Shown here one piece after another: positions 1 through 7,673 of a stretch of 17,832 nt of DNA (positions within the stretch are counted from its first letter, which is position 1; each line of letters starts with the position of its first letter). The position numbers and the translations under genes were made by a program. Source of the stretch: G001797105 sp964528155. Its GTDB lineage: Bacteria > Chloroflexota > Anaerolineae > Anaerolineales > E44-bin32. The notes under the pieces were generated by a model. It worked only from the letters and a program-made list of their open reading frames with translations. It was not told the DNA's origin and did not search any database. The stretch covers positions 1-17,832 of the forward strand of contig CAZGRL010000074.1 of NCBI GenBank assembly GCA_964528155.1, written 5' to 3'.

Positions 1-89
1 ACTAGTCATTGGGTGCGACGTCGTTGTCACGTTTGTCAGAGTTCGTGCATTGAATGGGCTTGGACACGCCCCGGGGAGAATCCGCCGCA

Positions 90-992
90 ATGACGAAACT
101 CATTTCGCTTCATAAGGCCGTGCAAGAATTCGTACACGATGGCGACTGCGTCTATGCTTCTGGCTTCACGCATTTGATTCCCTTCGCCGCCGGACATGAA
201 GTCATACGCCAATCAAAGCGGGATCTTGTCCTGGCCAGGGCCACACCTGATTTGATCTACGACCAGATGGTCGCGGCCGGCTGTGCCCGCAAGATCATCT
301 TCTCCTACTCCGGCAATCCCGGGGTCGGTTCCCTGCGAATCGTTCGTGAAGAAATCGAGGCCGGCCGGTTGGAATGGGAGGAGTATTCGCATTTCAGTAT
401 GATCTCGCGCCTGGCGGCTGGGGCCGCCGGTGTGCCGTTCATGCCGATGAACCCGACCGCGGCCGGGGATCTCGAGGCAGCGAATCCCAACTACCGGAGC
501 GTGACCGATCCGTATTCGGGGAGGCAGGTGATCACTGTTCCGGCACTCAACCCCGACGTGGCCATCGTCCACGTGCAACGCGCTGATGCCGAAGGGAACG
601 GTCATCTCTGGGGGATCCTGGGCGAGCAGAAAGAGGCCGCCTTCGCCGCCGAACGAGTCATCCTGACGGCCGAGGAGATCGTCGAGCCCGATGTCATCCG
701 CTCCGACCCCAACCGAACGCTGATCCCTTCGCTTGTCGTGGATGCAGTGTGTCACGTGCCCTTCTGTGCCCATCCTTCTTACACACAGGGCTACTACGAT
801 CGCGACAACGCCTTCTATCTGGCGTGGGATGAGATCAGCTCCGACCGATCACGCACACAGGCCTGGCTGGATGAATGGGTCTACGACGTCCCCGATCGCC
901 AGGCATACTGGGAGAAGCTCGGACCGGAGGCTCACGCCCGGCTGGCCGTCGAGCCGAGGTGGAGTGAACCAGTGGATTATGGGAACTACTAG
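90..992 (+). CDS. CoA-transferase family I, alpha subunit (glutaconate/IpdA-like)
   Basis: A 300-residue protein with the fold signature of the CoA_trans family: an N-terminal GDCVYASGF segment, a SYSGNPGVG segment near residue 70, and a middle block (VPALNPDVAIVHVQRAD) typical of glutaconate CoA-transferase alpha and IpdA-type proteins. Such subunits work only as a heteromer with a beta subunit that carries the catalytic glutamate, moving CoA between carboxylic acids; some relatives (IpdAB) are hydrolases instead. The start at 90 is preferred over an in-frame upstream codon at 54 because GGGGAGAA lies about 9 bases before it. The only plausible beta partner in the window is at 7674-8438, beyond five sugar genes. 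The next gene overlaps its end. The substrate cannot be told from sequence. Family assignment is firm, precise reaction is not. Confidence 0.85.
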   Translation: MTKLISLHKAVQEFVHDGDCVYASGFTHLIPFAAGHEVIRQSKRDLVLARATPDLIYDQMVAAGCARKIIFSYSGNPGVGSLRIVREEIEAGRLEWEEYSHFSMISRLAAGAAGVPFMPMNPTAAGDLEAANPNYRSVTDPYSGRQVITVPALNPDVAIVHVQRADAEGNGHLWGILGEQKEAAFAAERVILTAEEIVEPDVIRSDPNRTLIPSLVVDAVCHVPFCAHPSYTQGYYDRDNAFYLAWDEISSDRSRTQAWLDEWVYDVPDRQAYWEKLGPEAHARLAVEPRWSEPVDYGNY

Positions 993-2736
993 CCGGATGC
1001 CGGCGGACACCCTCCGGGCGCTCGCCGGCCATCTCGCCGAAATCTACGGCCCGACCGCTGCACCTGTCGTCCTTGCGCGGTTGGCTTCGATCATGCAGGC
1101 TCATCGACGCCACACACCGTCCGGTGATCGCATCCCGCTCTCCCAGAGCGACGTCTTTCTGATCACCTACCCCGACCAGGTCACCCAGGCTGATGAAGTC
1201 CCCCTGAACACTTTGCACACGTTCCTGCGACAGCGAGTGCTCGGCCTGATCGGCGGGGTCCACATCCTGCCCTTTTTCCCTTCCTCCTCCGATGACGGTT
1301 TCGCAGTGATGGATTACCTCCAGGTCGATCCGCGCTTCGGAACCTGGAATGACGTCGCCGCGATCGCCGCGGACTTCAAGCTCATGCTCGATGGCGTGAT
1401 CAACCATATCTCGTCGCAGAGCGCCTGGTATCAGGGCTTCCTGCACGGCGAGGCTCGCTTCAAGGACTACTTCATCAGCGTCGACCCGCAGACCGATCTC
1501 TCGGCTGTCGTTCGGCCGCGCGCCTTGCCCCTGTTGACCGAAGCAGATACACCTTCGGAGAACCGGTATGTGTGGACGACGTTTAGCGCGGATCAGATCG
1601 ACCTCAATTACGCCAACCCCGAGGTCCTCCTGCAGATCGTCGAGATCCTGCTTTTCTACGTCGAACAGGGTGCGCGCGTCATCCGCCTCGACGCGATCGC
1701 CTATCTCTGGAAGGAAATCGGCACGTCCTGCATCCACCTCCCACAGACCCATCAGATCGTCAAGTTGCTGCGCGCGATCCTCGATGAAGTCGCGCCGGGG
1801 ACCCTCCTCATCAGCGAGACCAACGTCCCCCATGCCGACAACATCTCCTACTATGGATCCGGAGATGAGGCGCATCTGGTGTATCAGTTCCCCCTTCCGC
1901 CCGTCGTCTTGCATGCTTTCCTGAATCAAGATGCATCCCGTCTCACCGAATGGACACAGTCGCTCGAGCCTCCGCTCCCGGGCACGGCGTTCTTCAACTT
2001 TCTGGCTTCGCACGATGGGATCGGGCTTAATCCTGCCCGGGGCATCCTCGAAGACGCGGATTTCGACATCCTGGTCGACCGAGTGGAAGAACGCGGCGGG
2101 GCCGTCTCCTACCGCAGCGCTGGTTCCGGCCGGCGCGCCCCCTACGAGCTCAACATCAACTATCTTGACGCCCTGACGCCTCCCCAGGAATTCGGCGGCG
2201 ACCTTCGAGCCCCGGTCGGCCGCTTTTTGGCTGCCCACGCGATCATCCTGTCTTTGCAGGGTGTCCCCGGCATCTACTTCCACAGCTTGTTCGGGTCGCG
2301 CAATGACTACACCGGGGTCGAGCGCACCGGCGCACCGCGTTCGATCAATCGCCAGAAACTCGGCCTATCAAGCCTGGAGAAAGAGTTGGCTGACGTGGGA
2401 TCGGTGCGCCGTCTCGTCTTCGATGGTCTGACTCGTTTGCTCCGGCTCCGGGTGGCGCATCCCGCATTCAACCCGTTCGCCGATCAACAGGTCCTGGCCC
2501 TTGTACCGGGGGCATTTTGTCTGATCCGCATCCCCGCCGACAGCGACCGACGTCTCTTGTGCCTACACAATGTGACCGACAATAAGCTGCGCATCGACAC
2601 GCGCCTCGGTCATATGAGCGACGATCCACCCATCGATCTCCTCAACCGTGAACCGATCACGCTCGCCGACTTGCCGCTCGAGCCGTATCAGGTTCGCTGG
2701 ATCGAGTTTCGACAGCCCCGGGACGGACGGCGATGA
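979..2736 (+). CDS. GH13_18 sugar phosphorylase, probable glucosylglycerate phosphorylase
   Basis: A 585-residue GH13 enzyme of the sucrose-phosphorylase subfamily. Visible landmarks are GGVHILPFFPSSSDDGF (92-108), the nucleophile Asp238 in VIRLDAIAYLWK, the acid/base Glu280 in ISETNVPH, and the transition-state Asp346 in ASHDGIG. The family degrades alpha-glucosides with phosphate, releasing glucose-1-phosphate. Classical sucrose phosphorylases are about 490-505 residues and carry LYQVN in the acceptor loop; this protein is longer and has PYELN (388-392), as I recall for the glucosylglycerate phosphorylase group (YcjM-like). The neighbouring glucosyl-3-phosphoglycerate synthase and phosphatase support glucosylglycerate as substrate. 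The start at 979 overlaps the previous gene by 14 bp, with GGAGTGA about 11 bases upstream; Met at 997 is an alternative. The following gene starts in its stop codon (ATGA). Subfamily is secure, acceptor specificity is inferred. Confidence 0.85.
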   Translation: MGTTSRMPADTLRALAGHLAEIYGPTAAPVVLARLASIMQAHRRHTPSGDRIPLSQSDVFLITYPDQVTQADEVPLNTLHTFLRQRVLGLIGGVHILPFFPSSSDDGFAVMDYLQVDPRFGTWNDVAAIAADFKLMLDGVINHISSQSAWYQGFLHGEARFKDYFISVDPQTDLSAVVRPRALPLLTEADTPSENRYVWTTFSADQIDLNYANPEVLLQIVEILLFYVEQGARVIRLDAIAYLWKEIGTSCIHLPQTHQIVKLLRAILDEVAPGTLLISETNVPHADNISYYGSGDEAHLVYQFPLPPVVLHAFLNQDASRLTEWTQSLEPPLPGTAFFNFLASHDGIGLNPARGILEDADFDILVDRVEERGGAVSYRSAGSGRRAPYELNINYLDALTPPQEFGGDLRAPVGRFLAAHAIILSLQGVPGIYFHSLFGSRNDYTGVERTGAPRSINRQKLGLSSLEKELADVGSVRRLVFDGLTRLLRLRVAHPAFNPFADQQVLALVPGAFCLIRIPADSDRRLLCLHNVTDNKLRIDTRLGHMSDDPPIDLLNREPITLADLPLEPYQVRWIEFRQPRDGRR

Positions 2737-3974
2737 GAGTCACCTTCCTGCACTACAGCGGCCCACCCACGATCGGCGGGGTCGAACAGACCATCTTCCA
2801 CCAGGCCCAGGTCCTGTCCGACCTTCGTTTCGAAGTGCGCGTTGTGGTCGGGACGGGAAGCTCCTTCGACGAACGAGTCCCGGTTACGCTCATTCCCGAG
2901 GCCTATTCCAAGCACCCGGACGTGCTGGCAACAAAGGCCGCTCTCGACAGGGGACAAATCCCGGAGGGGTTCTCCGAGCTTCGATCCCGCCTGACGGAAA
3001 AACTGGCTCGCGCACTCGACGACCAGGATGTGCTCATCGTTCACAACGTGCTCACCCTCCACAAGAATCTTCCGTTGACCGCCGCCATCTGGGATTTGCA
3101 TCTGTCCGGTCAGGCGCCGCACATCATCGGCTGGCATCATGATCTGGCCTGGGACCGACCGGACTATCACGATGAACTCCACCCGGGGGATCCGTGGGAG
3201 TTGTTGCGCCGACCCTGGCCGGGAGCGGCCAACGTGGTCGTTTCCCACGCGCAACAAGCGCGGCTCGCCCGCATCTACGGCATCGATGAGGCCGCCATTG
3301 ATGTTGTGCCGCCAGGAGTGGATCCTCCATCTTTCGGACGCTGGACACCCTTGACATGCCACATCATCGAAACCCTGGACCTACTGTCGGCCGATCTGCT
3401 TCTCCTGCTCCCGGCGCGCATCACACGCCGCAAGAACATCGAATACGCCTTGCGCACCCTTGGAGCTCTCCGCCGTTCATCTCAGCAGGATTGCCGCCTC
3501 ATCGTTACCGGCCCCCCGGGCGCCCACAACCCGACCAATGTGTCGTATCTGGCGGAACTGCTTCAATTGCGCAGCGAGCTGGGGTTGAACATATCAGCCC
3601 ACTTCATATTTCAATTGAGTGGTGATTCTCCAACAGATGTCGATCAGGCAACGTTGGCCGATTTGTATCATCTGTCGGATGCGCTCTTCTTCCCGAGTCG
3701 CGACGAGGGATTCGGCATCCCGTTGCTCGAGGCCGGACTGGCACGCCTCCCGATCTTCTGCAGCGACATTCCACCCTTCCATGAGAGCGGCCAGTCCCAG
3801 GTCCATTACTTCCCTCTGGAGGCCTCGCCTGCAGACACGGCACGCCTGATCATGGATAAGCTCGATCTCGATGCTCCTTTCGCCCTTCGACGAAGGGTCT
3901 TGGCGTCGTACACGTGGAGCCAGATCGTTCGGGACCGGGTCGTTCCAGTCCTGGAGAAAGCTGCTGATGGTTGA
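2733..3974 (+). CDS. GT4-family glycosyltransferase (first of two in the operon)
   Basis: A 413-residue GT-B glycosyltransferase. The N-terminal half has the acceptor-side pattern SGPPTIGGVEQT (9-20), IPEAYSKHP (54-62) and GWHHDLAWDRP (133-143). The C-terminal half has the donor-phosphate motif PARITRRKN (227-235) and the GT4 E-x7-E motif in DEGFGIPLLE (Glu325 and Glu333). It is a distant relative of the second GT4 in this operon, sharing the P-E-A-x-x-K-H-P and HHD blocks at similar places, so both may act on related glucosylglycerate-type acceptors. No membrane segments or signal peptide are seen, which fits a cytoplasmic enzyme. Its start overlaps the phosphorylase stop by 4 bp and its end overlaps the next gene by 8 bp. 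The donor sugar and the linkage cannot be read from the sequence. Confidence 0.88.
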   Translation: MRVTFLHYSGPPTIGGVEQTIFHQAQVLSDLRFEVRVVVGTGSSFDERVPVTLIPEAYSKHPDVLATKAALDRGQIPEGFSELRSRLTEKLARALDDQDVLIVHNVLTLHKNLPLTAAIWDLHLSGQAPHIIGWHHDLAWDRPDYHDELHPGDPWELLRRPWPGAANVVVSHAQQARLARIYGIDEAAIDVVPPGVDPPSFGRWTPLTCHIIETLDLLSADLLLLLPARITRRKNIEYALRTLGALRRSSQQDCRLIVTGPPGAHNPTNVSYLAELLQLRSELGLNISAHFIFQLSGDSPTDVDQATLADLYHLSDALFFPSRDEGFGIPLLEAGLARLPIFCSDIPPFHESGQSQVHYFPLEASPADTARLIMDKLDLDAPFALRRRVLASYTWSQIVRDRVVPVLEKAADG

Positions 3975-5811
3975 GACCCACCGCAACCAAGCCCGGAGCC
4001 CTGCCCAGCGCCGTCGCGGGCATAGGACACTGCTGCCCATCTTCTACGGTTCGGTTGATGCCGATCTCATCCCGCTGGCCCAGGCGATGAGCGACACACA
4101 ACAGGTCCACTTGCTGGGGGTGGTTCCAGTCGAAGAGGGCCAATCCCTGAGCCGGGCCACGACCAGGGCTCGTGAATTGCGGACCGAACTGAGACGGATC
4201 GCGGCAGATAGCGGCGCCCGGCTGACCCCCAAGATTGTCGTTTCTTACGATCCTTGCTCTGAAATCTGCGGCTTCATCGCTCAGAGAGGGGTGGACCTGC
4301 TCATCCTGGATTGGCCGGCGGATCCGCAGAAGCAGGAGATTGTCCAGGCGACCTGGGACCATTGCGCCTGCGCCGCCGCCTTGCTGCGAGGCCGGTTCGG
4401 GCTCACCGCGAGCGGTGCCCTTCTCCTGTTGCGTCCCGGCATTGACAGTGAGCTCGGACTTCGCCTCGGGCTGAACCTGCGACGGAACGCCGGCGTTGAT
4501 TTGTCCACACTCAGGCCGACCGCGCCGACGGACGACCTCCTCGCTTTCGACAGCGCGCTGGCCCTCGAACAGGTCATCGAACATCTGCCTGAGGTCGAAG
4601 ACACGATCTTGATGGCCGACGATCCATTGGCGGCTGTGTTCGAGCAGGCCTCCGGCCAAAGTCTGATGATTGTCGGCGCCAGCCAGGCCGGTCGCGAGTT
4701 GGAACCCGGCCTCGATTCCTTCGCACGCTCTGTCTTCGGAAATACGTCGACGCCGGTCCTGGTCACTCGAGCCGCCGCGGCCGATGTCCCCGTGATTCCG
4801 GAAGAGACCGGAGGTATCGAGGCGATCTCGATCCTGGTCGACAAGTGGTTCGCAGAAAACACATTCGACTCTTCAGAATTCGCCAACCTTGACCGGCTTC
4901 TGCGTCGCAAAGAGACTCAAGGGGCCACCATCAGCCTCGCCCTTCCGGCGCTCAACGAAGAAGAGACGATAGAGAAAGTCCTGTTGAACGTCCGCCGGGC
5001 GCTCATGGAAGAAATCCCACTACTCGATGAGATTGTCCTGATCGACTCGAATTCGACAGATCGAACGCGTGAGATCGCTGCCGACCTGGGCATCCCCGTT
5101 TTCATCCACCAGCAAATCCTGCCTCAGTATGGCGCCCGGCACGGGAAAGGCGAGGCCCTGTGGAAGAGCCTCTACGTAACCCGCGGCGATATCATCTTGT
5201 GGATCGATACTGACATCGTCAATATCCATCCGCGTTTCGTGTACGGCCTGATCGGACCGCTTCTGTTCCGACCCGACCTGATGTTCGTCAAAGGTTTCTA
5301 CCTGCGGCCGATGCGCGTGGGTGACACCATCCAGGCCGGTGGTGGTGGTCGTGTGACGGAGCTAACTGCTCGTCCTTTGCTCAACTTGTTCTATCCGGCG
5401 CTCTCGGGCCTCATTCAGCCTCTCTCGGGGGAGTACGGAGGCCGGCGGGTGGCGTTGGAGAGACTGCCGTTCTCTTCGGGCTATGGTGTGGAGATCGGTT
5501 TGCTGATTGACATTCTGCGGGAGTACGGGCTCGGCGCCATCGGCCAGGTGGACCTGGTCCAGCGGATTCACCACAACCAGCCGTTGGCGGCCCTTAGCAA
5601 GATGTCCTTCGCCATCATCCAGACCGTATTCCGCCGGCTCGACGCGCGCGATAGCCTGGAACGGCTGGCAAACGTCAACCGCAGCATGAAACTCATCCGT
5701 CACGAGGCAAGCCGTTTCTTCCTGGAAGTAGCGGAGATCGCCGAAAGGGAGCGCCCACCGATCGCAAGCTTGCCTGAATATTGGGCCGGCCACCCGGTCC
5801 CAGGCGAATGA
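3967..5811 (+). CDS. gpgS: Glucosyl-3-phosphoglycerate synthase with N-terminal Usp-like extension
   Basis: A 614-residue two-part protein. Residues about 320-600 are a GpgS-type GT-A glycosyltransferase: nucleotide-sugar region LPALNEEETIEKV, DSNSTDRT (360-367), metal-binding DTD (414-416), the phosphoglycerate-binding GGGGRVTEL block (458-466) and HHN (535-537). The reaction is NDP-glucose plus 3-phosphoglycerate to glucosyl-3-phosphoglycerate. Characterised GpgS proteins are about 320 residues, so some 300 residues are extra. Residues about 20-140 and 150-270 look like two degenerate universal stress protein units; the second ends in GASQAG...FGNTSTPVLVTR, resembling the Usp nucleotide-binding tail, while the first lacks it. 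The start at 3967 was chosen because it overlaps the upstream stop by 8 bp in a coupled arrangement and an earlier in-frame codon would lie deep in the previous gene. The synthase call is strong; the Usp reading is moderate. Confidence 0.9.
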   Translation: MVETHRNQARSPAQRRRGHRTLLPIFYGSVDADLIPLAQAMSDTQQVHLLGVVPVEEGQSLSRATTRARELRTELRRIAADSGARLTPKIVVSYDPCSEICGFIAQRGVDLLILDWPADPQKQEIVQATWDHCACAAALLRGRFGLTASGALLLLRPGIDSELGLRLGLNLRRNAGVDLSTLRPTAPTDDLLAFDSALALEQVIEHLPEVEDTILMADDPLAAVFEQASGQSLMIVGASQAGRELEPGLDSFARSVFGNTSTPVLVTRAAAADVPVIPEETGGIEAISILVDKWFAENTFDSSEFANLDRLLRRKETQGATISLALPALNEEETIEKVLLNVRRALMEEIPLLDEIVLIDSNSTDRTREIAADLGIPVFIHQQILPQYGARHGKGEALWKSLYVTRGDIILWIDTDIVNIHPRFVYGLIGPLLFRPDLMFVKGFYLRPMRVGDTIQAGGGGRVTELTARPLLNLFYPALSGLIQPLSGEYGGRRVALERLPFSSGYGVEIGLLIDILREYGLGAIGQVDLVQRIHHNQPLAALSKMSFAIIQTVFRRLDARDSLERLANVNRSMKLIRHEASRFFLEVAEIAERERPPIASLPEYWAGHPVPGE

Positions 5812-6371
5812 CACACCTGGTCCTTATCCGCCACGGAGAGACGGACTGGAACACCGAGGGAAGGTATCAGGGGCAGTCGGATGTGCCCCTGAATGCGAAC
5901 GGCCTGGCCCAGGCCGAGGCATTGGCCCAGCGTTTACGCGGGGAGAGTTTCGAGGCGATTTACACCAGCGATCTTGCCCGGGCGGCACAGACAGCTGAGG
6001 CGCTGGCGGCGACGACAGGGGCGCCGATCCACCGCGATGCGCGGTTGAGAGAGATCGATCAGGGAGAGTGGGAAGGCCTGCTGCTGGCGGAGATTGAAGC
6101 TCGCTATGCCGAGGCCTTTCAGCGACGTCGCCTCGATCCCCTCGCCACACACCCACCCGGCGGCGAGACCGTTGGCCAGGTCCGCCAGCGAGTCCTCGAT
6201 GCGATTCGCGAGATAAGCCGGGTTTACCCTGACGGCAGTGTGGCCATTGTTTCGCACGGATTGGCGATCGCATTGGTCAAGGTGTATCTTGCCCACCTGC
6301 CAGTTGAAAGCGTATGGGATCACATCCCGCCTAATGCATCTATAGAACGGTTCGATGTGGAGGAAGGATGA
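5808..6371 (+). CDS. gpgP: Histidine phosphatase, probable glucosyl-3-phosphoglycerate phosphatase
   Basis: A 187-residue member of the histidine phosphatase (phosphoglycerate-mutase-like) superfamily. The core is intact: LVLIRHGETDWN with catalytic His9 flanked by Arg8 and Glu11, Arg58 in SDLARAAQTAEAL, acidic Glu82 in LREIDQGEWEG, and the second His150 in IVSHG. It starts inside the stop codon of gpgS (ATGA) and the next GT4 gene starts inside its own stop in the same way. Position directly after gpgS, together with the known use of this superfamily for GpgP in mycobacteria, suggests it removes phosphate from glucosyl-3-phosphoglycerate, or from an extended form of it, to give the free solute. 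By sequence alone it could also be a general phosphatase of this broad family. Confidence 0.85.
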   Translation: MTHLVLIRHGETDWNTEGRYQGQSDVPLNANGLAQAEALAQRLRGESFEAIYTSDLARAAQTAEALAATTGAPIHRDARLREIDQGEWEGLLLAEIEARYAEAFQRRRLDPLATHPPGGETVGQVRQRVLDAIREISRVYPDGSVAIVSHGLAIALVKVYLAHLPVESVWDHIPPNASIERFDVEEG

Positions 6372-7630
6372 CCGATAAGCGACTGCGGATTGGATTCGTT
6401 TCGACACGGTTTTCGGGCACGGACGGGGTCTCGCTCGAGACCGAAAAGTGGGTGAATATCCTCGAGCGCCTCGGGCACAAATGTTTCTATTTCGCCGGCG
6501 AGAGCGACCGGCCACCGGATAGAACCATCGTCGTCCCGGAGGCCCATTTCAAGCACCCTTCTGTCGAGGCTCTGACGGCCGAGCTGTTCACAGCGACCAA
6601 ACGCTCGGGATTGACCTCCCAGATGGTCCAATCTTTGAAGGACCACCTCAAGGCGCACATCGAGGAGTTCGTCGGGCAGTTCATGCTGGACCTGCTGATC
6701 GTCGAGAATGCACTATCACTGCCGGTGAACATCCCGCTCGGCCTGGCGCTGACCGAATTCATTGCTGCCGAAAACTTTCCCACCATCGCCCACCACCATG
6801 ACTTCAGCTGGGAGCGCAAACGTTTCGCCATCGGGGTGGCGGGAGACTATCTACGCACGGCGTTTCCCCCATATCTGCCTTCGATTCGTCACGTCGTAAT
6901 CAACTCGTTCGCCGCCCGTCAGCTCGCCCTGCGAACCGGCGCCAGCTCGATGTTGATGCCCAACGTCATGGACTTCGAGTCACCCCCACCAGCCGCCGAT
7001 GAGGTAACCGACAAGATGCGCGCCGCACTCGGCCTGGGGGAACAGGACCATGTGCTCCTACAGCCGACGCGAGTTGTCCCACGAAAACGGATCGAGCTTG
7101 CCATCGAACTGACCCGCAGGCTCGACTCGGGTTGTGTGCTGATCGTCTCACACGCGACCGGAGACGAGGGGTCGGGCTACGAGAACTACCTTCGCGACTA
7201 CGCCAAACTCATCGGTGTCCAGGTTATCTTCGCTTCAAGGGAATTCGGCCTCGAGCGCAAGCTGGATGAGGACGGCCAGCAAGTCTTTTCCCTGGCCGAC
7301 GCCTATAGTCATGCCAACCTGGTCACCTACCCTTCGACGGTCGAAGGATTTGGCAATGCCTTCCTTGAGACGATATACCATCGGCGACCCATCGTGATCT
7401 CCACCTATGAGATCTTCAAGACCGATATCCAGCCCAAGGGCTTCAGGGTGATTGGCTTCGACGATTTCATCAGCGACTACACGGTCGGCCAGGCCCTGGC
7501 TGTCCTGCAGGATCCCGGCATGGCGGCGGAGATGGCCGAACACAACTACAATCTCGGACGACGATTCTACTCGTTCCACACGCTCGAGAGGAACCTGGAC
7601 AACTTGCTGGCCGAGGCCAAAGGGATGTAG
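6368..7630 (+). CDS. GT4-family glycosyltransferase, mannosylglucosylglycerate-synthase-like
   Basis: A 420-residue GT-B enzyme beginning RIGFVSTRFSGTDGVSLETEKW (7-28), an N-terminus I associate with the MggA/MggS group that adds mannose to glucosylglycerate or its phosphate. Further landmarks are VPEAHFKHPSV (56-66), AHHHDFSWERKRF (141-153), the donor-side PTRVVPRKRIELA (233-245) and the GT4 E-x7-E motif in EGFGNAFLE (Glu326, Glu334). No signal peptide or transmembrane segment is seen. It overlaps the phosphatase gene by 4 bp and is followed after 43 bp by the CoA-transferase beta gene. Expected role is extension of glucosylglycerate with a second sugar, GDP-mannose being the donor in characterised relatives. 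GT4 membership is certain; mannosyl specificity is an inference from family resemblance. Confidence 0.87.
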   Translation: MTDKRLRIGFVSTRFSGTDGVSLETEKWVNILERLGHKCFYFAGESDRPPDRTIVVPEAHFKHPSVEALTAELFTATKRSGLTSQMVQSLKDHLKAHIEEFVGQFMLDLLIVENALSLPVNIPLGLALTEFIAAENFPTIAHHHDFSWERKRFAIGVAGDYLRTAFPPYLPSIRHVVINSFAARQLALRTGASSMLMPNVMDFESPPPAADEVTDKMRAALGLGEQDHVLLQPTRVVPRKRIELAIELTRRLDSGCVLIVSHATGDEGSGYENYLRDYAKLIGVQVIFASREFGLERKLDEDGQQVFSLADAYSHANLVTYPSTVEGFGNAFLETIYHRRPIVISTYEIFKTDIQPKGFRVIGFDDFISDYTVGQALAVLQDPGMAAEMAEHNYNLGRRFYSFHTLERNLDNLLAEAKGM

Positions 7631-7673
7631 CGCTTCGCCGGTGTATGCGCCGGACCAGGAGAGAAGCCACGCG

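Noticed and set aside
733..978. Upstream extension of the phosphorylase reading frame into the CoA-transferase alpha gene
   Set aside because: The extra residues (Thr/Arg/Pro-rich) are a shifted reading of the CoA-transferase gene, and GH13_18 homology begins only after about 979.
835..2283. A long open frame on the minus strand opposite the phosphorylase gene
   Set aside because: It mirrors the codon pattern of the GH13 gene in GC-rich DNA, shows no family features, and the + strand protein has a full catalytic triad.
7452..7673. Longer reading of the CoA-transferase beta gene starting inside the second GT4 gene
   Set aside because: The extra part is Ser/Arg/Thr-rich out-of-frame translation; the ATG at 7674 has a good ribosome binding site and gives the usual N-terminus.
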